Shown here in pieces: positions 9,401 through 17,784 of a DNA stretch of 17,784 nt. Numbering within the stretch: position 1 is the first letter of the stretch; every line of letters starts with the position of its first letter. Source of the DNA: Schoenoplectus triqueter (lineage: Eukaryota > Streptophyta > Magnoliopsida > Poales > Cyperaceae). Where the stretch lies: the NCBI GenBank assembly GCA_964058805.1, contig CAXKVV010001446.1:1-17784 (forward strand). Direction: 5' to 3'. The notes beneath the pieces were generated by a model. It searched no databases. It worked only from the letters and a program-made list of their open reading frames with translations, and was not told where the DNA came from. The position numbers and the translations under genes are program-made.

Positions 9401-9650
9401 TGACACTCCAATATGAATATCTTATAACAATATTTTTTTCATAAAACATAAATAAGATACATCTGAAACTGCTGTTTAAACAAGTTATTTAAGATTTTCA
9501 AACTTTATTGTCTCATAACTACTCATAATATCGTGAAAATGAATATAATTACTCCTAATTGTTCCTATTAGAAGATTATCCAATTAATACTTCGATATGA
9601 ATATTCTACGACACTAAGTTTGCACAAAACATAAGTAAGATGTTTTAAAA
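6434..9650 (+). repeat. HOR copy 3 (3,217 bp)
   Basis: Full unit. The only private change I see is C to T at 8179 in m9, turning AAAACGAAT into AAAATGAAT. This removes a CpG, as expected from deamination of a methylated cytosine, although a single site proves nothing. Copies 2 and 3 therefore differ at about two bases in 3.2 kb by eye. Confidence 0.95.
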
Positions 9651-12600
9651 ACAGCAATTTAAATTATTTGATTGAGTTTTTCAAACCTTTTGCCGCATAA
9701 CTGCATATAATTTCGTACAAATTAATATATTTACTCATAATTACGTCTATTATAAGATTATCTAATTAAAACTTCTATATGAATATTCTATGATGCTAAT
9801 TAAGCACAAAACAAAAGTAAGATGCATTAAAAACTGCTGTTTAAACTAATTGTTTGACTTTTTTATAATTTTTAGCCCATAAATACACATAATTTCGTGC
9901 AAATTAAGATTGTTCAGTTAAAACCTCGATATGAATATTCTACGACACTATTTTCTCCCAAAACATAAGTAAGATGCATTAGAAACAGCTATTTGAAAAA
10001 GTTATTTGAGTGTTTCAAAATTTTTGGCCCCATAACTACACATAATTTAGTGAAAGTCAAAATAATCACTCCTAATTATGCCTATTAAAATATTATCTAA
10101 TTAACACTTCAGTATGACCATTCTACAACACTAATTTTGCACAAAACATAAGTAGGAGGCTTTAAAAACAGCTGTTTAAACAAGTTGTTTGAGCTTTTTA
10201 AAAAATTTGGGCCGCATAATTACACATAATTTCTTATAAATTAATATTATGACCCCTAAGCATGCCTATTATATGATCTTCTAATTAAAACTTCGATATG
10301 AATATTCTACGACTCTAATTTTTCACAAAACATAAGTAAGATGCATTAAAAACAGCTGTTTAAACAAGTTATTTGAGTTTTTCAAAATTTTGTCTGCATA
10401 GCTACACATAATTTCTTATAAATTAATATAATTACTCCTAAATATGCCTATTGTAAGATTCTTTCAATAAAACTTCGATATGAATATCCTACAACACTAA
10501 TTTTGCACAAAACATAAGTAAGATGCATTAAAAACAGCTGTTTAAACGAGTTGTTTGATGTTTCCAATTTTTTTGGCTGCATAACTGCATATAATTTCGT
10601 ATAAATTAATATAATTACTCCTAATTACGCCTGTTATAAGATTTTTCACTTAACACTTTGATATGAATATTCTACGATACAAATTTTTCACAAAACGTAA
10701 GTAAGATGCATTAGAAACTGCTATTTAAAAAACTTGCTTGAGTTTTCTACATTTGAGCCCTCATAACTACACATAATTTCGTGAAAATTAATATAACTAC
10801 TCCTAATTACTCCTATTATAAAGTTGTCCAATTAAAAATTTGATATGAATATTCTATAATGCTAATTTTGCACAAAATATAAAGTAAGATGTGTTAAAAA
10901 CTGTTGTCTAAACAAGTTGTTTGACTTTATGAAAATTTTTGGCCGCGCAATTACACAAATTTCGTGCAAATTAAACTAATTACTCCTTGTTACGCCTATT
11001 ATAAGATTGTCCTATTAAAACTTCGATATGAATATTTCATGATGCTAATTTTGCGCAAAACATAAGTAAGATGTATTAAAAATTGTTGTTTAAACAAGTT
11101 GTTTGAGGCTTTCAAAAATTTTGGCCGCATAACTACGTATAATTCCATCAAAATTAATACAATTACTCCTAATTACGCCAATTATAAAATTGTCCAACTA
11201 AAAATTCGATATGAATATTCTATAACGCTAATATTGCACAAAACACAAGTAAGATGCGTCAAAAGCTGTTGTTTAAACAAGTTGTTTGCCTTTATAAAAA
11301 ATTTTGGCCGCATAACTACACATAATTTGGTGTAAATTAATATAATTTACTCATAATTGTGTCTATTATAAGATTGTTCAATTAACACTTCAAAACGAAT
11401 ATTTTAGGGCACTATTTTCCCCCAAAACATAAGTAAGATGCATTAGAAACTGCTATTTACAAAAATTAAGTTTTTCAACATTTTTGGCCTCATAACTACA
11501 TATAATTTCATAAAAAATAATATAATTACTCCTAATTATGCCCCATTAAAATATTAGCCAATTAACAGTTCGATATGAACATTCTACGACACTAATTTTG
11601 CACGAGACATAAGTAGGATGCATTAAAAACACATGTTTATTGCATAAGTACACATAATTTCATGCAAATTGATATAATTACTCCTAATTATGTCTATTAT
11701 AAGATTGTTCAATTAGCACTGCGATATGAATATCCTACGACACTAATTTTTCAAAAAACATAAGTAAGATATATTAGAAACTGTTGTGTAAACAAGTTGC
11801 TTAAAATTTTTAATATTTTTTTACTCATAACTATACATAATTTCATGAAAATTAATATAATTACTCCTATTAGTAGATTATCCAATCAACACTTCGATAT
11901 GAACATTGTCCGATACAAATTTTGCACAAAACATAAATAAGATGCATTAAAAACGGTTGTTTAAACAAGTTGTTTGAGTTTTTAAAATTTGTTGGCCGCA
12001 TAACTATGTATAATTTCATGAAAATTAATATAATTACTCCTAATTATGCCTATTATATGATTGTCCAGTTAAAACTTAGATATGAATATTCTATAACGCT
12101 AATTTTGCACAAATATAAGTAAGATGCATTCGAAACTGTTTTTTAAACAAGTAGTTTAAGATTTTCAACATTTTTTGAATCAAAACTACACATAATTTCG
12201 AGCGAATTAATATAATTCCGCCTAACTATCTCTATTATAAGATTGTCAAATTAACACTTCGATATGAATATCAGAGGACACTAATTTTTCATCAGGCATA
12301 AGTAAGATACATTAGAAATTGCTGTTTAAACAAGTTGTTTAAGATTTTTAACATTTATTGCCTCATAACGACACAAAATTTCATAAAAATTAATATAATT
12401 ACTCCTAATTATTCCTATTAGAACATTATCCAATTAACACTTTGATATGAACATTCTACAACACGAATTTTGCATAAAAAATAAGTAAGATGCATTAAAA
12501 ATTGCTGTTTAAACAAGTTGTTTGAGTTTTTTAAATTTTTTTACTGCATAAATGCACATAACATCGCGCAAATTAATATAATTACTCCCAATTATGCCTA

Positions 12601-12867
12601 TTATATAATTATCCAATTGACACTCCAATATGAATATCTTATAACAATATTTTTTTCATAAAACATAAATAAGATACATCTGAAACTGCTGTTTAAACAA
12701 GTTATTTAAGATTTTCAAACTTTATTGTCTCATAACTACTCATAATATCGTGAAAATGAATATAATTACTCCTAATTGTTCCTATTAGAAGATTATCCAA
12801 TTAATACTTCGATATGAATATTCTACGACACTAAGTTTGCACAAAACATAAGTAAGATGTTTTAAAA
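9651..12867 (+). repeat. HOR copy 4 (3,217 bp)
   Basis: Full unit. Changes seen are C to A at 9922 in m1 (TTAAAACCTCG), G to A at 11510 in m10 (ATTTCATAA) and C to T at 11814 in m12 (TTTAATATT). The 11510 change is shared with copy 5 (14716) but absent from copies 1-3, so neighbouring units are the most related at that site. Confidence 0.95.
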
Positions 12868-15800
12868 ACAGCAATTTAAATTATTTGATTGAGTTTTTCA
12901 AACCTTTTGCCGCATAACTGCATATAATTTCGTACAAATTAATATATTTACTCATAATTACGTCTATTATAAGATTATCTAATTAAAACTTCTATATGAA
13001 TATTCTATGATGCTAATTAAGCACAAAACAAAAGTAAGATGCATTAAAAACTGCTGTTTAAACTAATTGTTTGACTTTTTTATAATTTTTAGCCCATAAA
13101 TACACATAATTTCGTGCAAATTAAGATTGTTCAGTTAACACCTCGATATGAATATTCTACGACACTATTTTCTCCCAAAACATAAGTAAGATGCATTAGA
13201 AACAGCTATTTGAAAAAGTTATTTGAGTGTTTCAAAATTTTTGGCCCCATAACTACACATAATTTAGTGAAAGTCAAAATAATCACTCCTAATTATACCT
13301 ATTAAAATATTATCTAATTAACACTTCAGTATGACCATTCTACAACACTAATTTTGCACAAAACATAAGTAGGAGGCTTTAAAAACAGCTGTTTAAACAA
13401 GTTGTTTGAGCTTTTTAAAAAATTTGGGCCGCATAATTATACATAATTTCTTATAAATTAATATTATGACCCCTAAGCATGCCTATTATATGATCTTCTA
13501 ATTAAAACTTCGATATGAATATTCTACGACTCTAATTTTTCACAAAACATAAGTAAGATGCATTAAAAACAGCTGTTTAAACAAGTTATTTGAGTTTTTC
13601 AAAATTTTGGCTGCATAGCTACACATAATTTCTTATAAATTAATATAATTACTCCTAAATATGCCTATTGTAAGATTCTTTCAATAAAACTTCGATATGA
13701 ATATCCTACAACACTAATTTTGCACAAAACATAAGTAAGATGCATTAAAAACAGCTGTTTAAACGAGTTGTTTGATGTTTCCAATTTTTTTGGCCGCATA
13801 ACTGCACATAATTTCGTATAAATTAATATAATTACGCCTGTTATAAGATTTTTCACTTAACACTTTGATATGAATATTCTACGATACAAATTTTTCACAA
13901 AACGTAAGTAAGATGCATTAGAAACTGCTATTTAAAAAACTTGTTTGAGTTTTCTACATTTGAGCCCTCATAACTACACATAATTTCGTGAAAATTAATA
14001 TAACTACTCCTAATTACTCCTATTATAAAGTTGTCCAATTAAAACTTTGATATGAATATTCTATAATGCTAATTTTGCACAAAATATAAGTAAGATGTGT
14101 TAAAAACTGTTGTCTAAACAAGTTGTTTGACTTTATGAAAATTTTTGGCCGCGCAATTACACAAATTTCGTGCAAATTAAACTAACTACTCCTTGTTACG
14201 CCTATTATAAGATTGTCCTATTAAAACTTCGATATGAATATTTCATGATGCTAATTTTGCGCAAAACATAAGTAAGATGCATTAAAAATTATTGTTTAAA
14301 CAAGTTGTTTGAGGCTTTCAAAAATTTTGGCCGCATAACTACGTATAATTCCATCAAAATTAATACAATTACTCCTAATTACGCCAATTATAAAATTGTC
14401 CAACTAAAAATTCGATATGAATATTCTATAACGCTAATATTGCACAAAACACAAGTAAGATGCGTCAAAAGCTGTTGTTTAAACAAATTGTTTGCCTTTA
14501 TAAAAAATTTTGGCCGCATAACTACACATAATTTGGTGTAAATTAATATAATTTACTCATAATTGTGTCTATTATAAGATTGTTCAATTAACACTTCAAA
14601 ACGAATATTTTAGGGCACTATTTTCCCCCAAAACATAAGTAAGATGCATTAGAAACTGCTATTTACAAAAATTAAGTTTTTCAACATTTTTGACCTCATA
14701 ACTACATATAATTTCATAAAAAATAATATAATTACTCCTAATTATGCCCCATTAAAATATTAGCCAATTAACAGTTCGATATGAACATTCTACGACACTA
14801 ATTTTGCACGAGACATAAGTAGGATGCATTAAAAACACATGTTTATTACATAAGTACACATAATTTCATGCAAATTGATATAATTACTCCTAATTATGTC
14901 TATTATAAGATTGTTCAATTAGCACTACGATATGAATATCCTACGACACTAATTTTTCAAAAAACATAAGTAAGATATATTAGAAACTGTTGTGTAAACA
15001 AGTTGCTTAAAATTTTTAACATTTTTTTACTCATAACTATACATAATTTCATGAAAATTAATATAATTACTCCTATTAGTAGATTATCCAATCAACACTT
15101 CGATATGAACATTGTCCGATACAAATTTTGCACAAAACATAAATAAGATGCATTAAAAACGGTTGTTTAAACAAGTTGTTTGAGTTTTTAAAATTTGTTG
15201 GCCGCATAACTATGTATAATTTCATGAAAATTAATATAATTACTCCTAATTATGCCTATTATATGATTGTCCAGTTAAAACTTAGATATGAATATTCTAT
15301 AATGCTAATTTTGCACAAATATAAGTAAGATGCATTCGAAACTGTTTTTTAAACAAGTAGTTTAAGATTTTCAACATTTTTTGAATCAAAACTACACATA
15401 ATTTCGAGCGAATTAATATAATTCCGCCTAACTATCTCTATTATAAGATTGTCAAATTAACTCTTCGATATGAATATCAGAGGACACTAATTTTTCATCA
15501 GGCATAAGTAAGATACATTAGAAATTGCTGTTTAAACAAGTTGTTTAAGATTTTTAATATTTATTGCCTCATAACGACACAAAATTTCATAAAAATTAAT
15601 ATAATTACTCCTAATTATTCCTATTAGAACATTATCCAATTAACACTTTGATATGAACATTCTACAACACGAATTTTGCATAAAAAATAAGTAAGATGCA
15701 TTAAAAATTGCTGTTTAAACAAGTTGTTTGAGTTTTTTAAATTTTTTTACTGCATAAATGCACATAACATCGCGCAAATTAATATAATTACTCCCAATTA

Positions 15801-16073
15801 TGCCTATTATATAATTATCCAATTGACACTCCAATATGAATATCTTATAACAATATTTTTTTCATAAAACATAAATAAGATACATCTGAAACTGCTGTTT
15901 AAACAAGTTATTTAAGATTTTCAAAATTTATTGTCTCATAACTACTCATAATATCGTGAAAATGAATATAATTACTCCTAATTGTTCCTATTAGAAGATT
16001 ATCCAATTAATACTTCGATATGAATATTCTACGACACTAAGTTTGCACAAAACATAAGTAAGATGTTTTAAAA
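12868..16073 (+). repeat. HOR copy 5 (3,206 bp, diverged, 10-bp deletion)
   Basis: This full unit is eleven bases short: a 10-bp deletion in m5 at 13835/13836 and one A fewer in the m6-m7 junction near 14088 (ATATAAGTAAG). It carries about thirteen private substitutions, among them 13297, 13440, 13610, 14186, 14487, 14693, 14848, 14927, 15303, 15462, 15558 and 15926, most of them C-to-T or G-to-A. It also shares six variants with copy 6, all within m5-m8, and one with copy 4 (14716). It is clearly older or less homogenised than copies 1-4. Confidence 0.95.
13826..13845. other. 10-bp deletion junction in copy 5 (m5)
   Basis: Copies 1-4 read AATTACTCCTAATTACGCC here. Copy 5 reads AATTACGCC, losing ten bases between two AATTAC repeats. 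Copy 6 keeps the full length. The event is explained by slippage or recombination between the short direct repeats and is a marker unique to this unit. Confidence 0.93.
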
Positions 16074-17784
16074 ACAGCAATTTAAATTATTTTATTGAGT
16101 TTTTCAAACCTTTTGCCGCATAACTGCATATAATTTCGTACAAATTAATATAATTACTCATAATTACGTCTATTATAAGATTATCTAATTAAAACTTCTA
16201 TATGAATATTCTATGATGCTAATTAAGCACAAAACAAAAGTAAGATGCATTAAAAACCGCTGTTTAAACTAATTGTTTGACTTTTTTATAATTTTTAGCC
16301 CATAAATACACATAATTTCGTGCAAATTAAGATTGTTCAGTTAACACCTCGATATGAATATTCTACGACACTATTTTCTCCCAAAACATAAGTAAGATGC
16401 ATTAGAAACAGCTATTTGAAAAAGTTATTTGAGTGTTTCAAAATTTTTGGCCCCATAACTACACATAATTTAGTGAAAGTCAAAATAATCACTCCTAATT
16501 ATGCCTATTAAAATATTATCTAATTAACACTTCAGTATGACCATTCTACAACACTAATTTTGCACAAAACATAAGTAGGAGGATTTAAAAACAGCTGTTT
16601 AAACAAGTTGTTTGAGCTTTTTAAAAAATTTGGGCCGCATAATTACACATAATTTCTTATAAATTAATATTATGACCCCTAAGCATGCCTATTATATGAT
16701 CTTCTAATTAAAACTTCGATATGAATATTCTACGACTCTAATTTTTCACAAAACATAAGTAAGATGCATTAAAAACAGCTGTTTAAACAAGTTATTTGAG
16801 TTTTTCAAAATTTTGTCTGCATAGCTACACATAATTTCTTATAAATTAATATAATTACTCCTAAATATGCCTATTGTAAGATTCTTTCAATAAAACTTTG
16901 ATATGAATATCCTACAACACTAATTTTGCACAAAACATAAGTAAGATGCATTAAAAACAGCTGTTTAAACGAGTTGTTTGATGTTTCCAATTTTTTTGGC
17001 CGCATAACTGCACATAATTTCGTATAAATTAATATAATTACTCCTAATTACTCCTGTTATAAGATTTTTCACTTAACACTTTGATATGAATATTCTACGA
17101 TACAAATTTTTTCACAAAACGTAAGTAAGATGCATTAGAAACTGCTATTTAAAAAACTTGTTTGAGTTTTCTACATTTGAGCCCTCATAACTACACATAA
17201 TTTCGTGAAAATTAATATAACTACTCCTAATTACTCCTATTATAAAGTTGTCCAATTAAAACTTTGATATGAATATTCTATAATGCTAATTTTGCACAAA
17301 ATATAAGTAAGATTCGTTAAAAACTGTTGTCTAAACAAGTTGTTTGACTTTATGAAAATTTTTGGCCGCGCAATTACACAAATTTCGTGCAAATTAAACT
17401 AATTACTCCTTGTTACTTCTATTATAAGATTGTCCTATTAAAACTTCGATATGAATATTTCATGATGCTAATTTTGCGCAAAACATAAGTAAGATGCATT
17501 AAAAACTGTTGTTTAAACAAGTTGTTTGAGGCTTTCAAAAATTTTGGCCGCATAACTACGTATAATTCCATCAAAATTAATACAATTACTCCTAATTACG
17601 CCAATTATAAAATTGTCCAACTAAAAATTCGATATGAATATTCTATAACGCTAATATTGCACAAAACACAAGTAAGATGCGTCAAAAGCTGTTGTTTAAA
17701 CAAGTTGTTTGCCTTTATAAAAAATTTTGGCCGCATAACTACACATAATTTGGTGTAAATTAATATAATTTACTCATAATTGTG
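16074..17784 (+). repeat. HOR copy 6, partial (first 1,711 bp)
   Basis: This unit is cut by the window end inside m9, which starts at 17672. Private changes include 16093, 16153, 16258, 16583, 16899, 17052, an extra T in the run near 17105-17110, GATTCG for GATGTG near 17313 and TT for GC at 17417-17418. It shares with copy 5 the variants at 17001, 17013, 17161, the AAAACTTTG form near 17266, the shorter ATATAAG junction and GATGCATT at the start of m8. It lacks the 10-bp deletion of copy 5. Confidence 0.95.

Larger units (their letters stand above)
1..17784 (+). repeat. Satellite array with 18-monomer higher-order repeat
   Basis: The whole window is tandem satellite. The anchor GTAAGATG (or a one- or two-base variant) occurs 99 times, always on the + strand, mostly 182-184 bp apart. 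Neighbouring monomers differ clearly, but every eighteenth monomer is nearly identical, giving a 3,217 bp higher-order unit. The best conserved stretch reads ACATAAGTAAGATGCATTA. One monomer counted by hand (m4) is about 25% GC. There is no inversion, transposon, rRNA, tRNA, telomere repeat or credible gene anywhere. By analogy with known satellites this is probably centromeric or pericentromeric heterochromatin; that role is inference. I do not recognise the monomer family. Confidence 0.97.

Noticed and set aside
12868..12890. A natural HOR boundary at the copy edges used here
   Set aside because: The edges are set only by where the window begins; they fall inside m18 and show no special sequence.
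13665..13856. 63-aa reverse-strand open frame as a gene
   Set aside because: It is found only in copy 5, where the 10-bp deletion shifts the frame. It is absent from the other units and not conserved.
1..17784. CRISPR array
   Set aside because: Repeats are about 182 bp and abut directly, with no unique spacers and no cas genes; base composition and HOR structure fit a eukaryotic satellite.
1..17784. Transposable element insertion or LTRs
   Set aside because: Monomer spacing is unbroken across the window; all length changes are small indels or short monomers, with no foreign segment, target duplication or terminal inverted repeats.
1..17784. Assembly artefact that duplicated one unit several times
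   Set aside because: Copies carry distinct private changes (6309, 8179, 9922, 11814, 13836 deletion, 17417) and a divergence gradient, which simple duplication of a contig would not produce. Copy number still needs read support.

Overview
This window holds no genes. It is one uninterrupted block of tandem satellite DNA. About 99 head-to-tail monomers of roughly 182-184 bp (about 25% GC in the monomer I counted by hand) are arranged in a higher-order repeat (HOR). Eighteen diverged monomers form one unit of 3,217 bp, and that unit recurs almost unchanged across the window: five full copies (1-3216, 3217-6433, 6434-9650, 9651-12867, 12868-16073) and the first 1,711 bp of a sixth (16074-17784). 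Unit lengths are 3216, 3217, 3217, 3217 and 3206 bp. Both ends lie inside the array, so neither flank is visible.

Such organisation (nucleosome-scale monomers, all in one orientation, diverged neighbours, near-identical multimeric units, no transposon insertion) is typical of centromeric or pericentromeric satellite in a eukaryote. A plant or an invertebrate is plausible, but I do not recognise the monomer and cannot name the organism. Nothing in the sequence proves centromere function.

Within the HOR, the monomers (called m1 to m18 here, each starting at its copy of the conserved GTAAGATG anchor) fall into two types. Type A (m1, m3, m4, m5, m7, m8, m9, m11, m13, m16, m18) has AAAAC after ATTA and usually GCCGCATAAC. 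Type B (m2, m6, m10, m12, m14, m15, m17) has GAAAC and usually CTCATAAC. The bases just upstream of each monomer (TTTTGCAC or TTTTTC) predict the type of the next one, which suggests descent from an A-B dimer. The block m18-m1-m2-m3 resembles m8-m9-m10-m11, suggesting an internal duplication. Three monomers are short by deletion: m1 (152 bp), m11 (151 bp) and m12 (173 bp).

Read by eye, copies 1-4 differ at only a few bases per 3.2 kb. Copies 5 and 6 are more diverged. They share six variants confined to m5-m8, and at each of them copies 5 and 6 carry the state common among the other monomers. Copies 1-4 therefore look like a recently homogenised block next to older copies. The short open reading frames (63-78 codons) are chance by-products of the repeat and are not annotated as genes.
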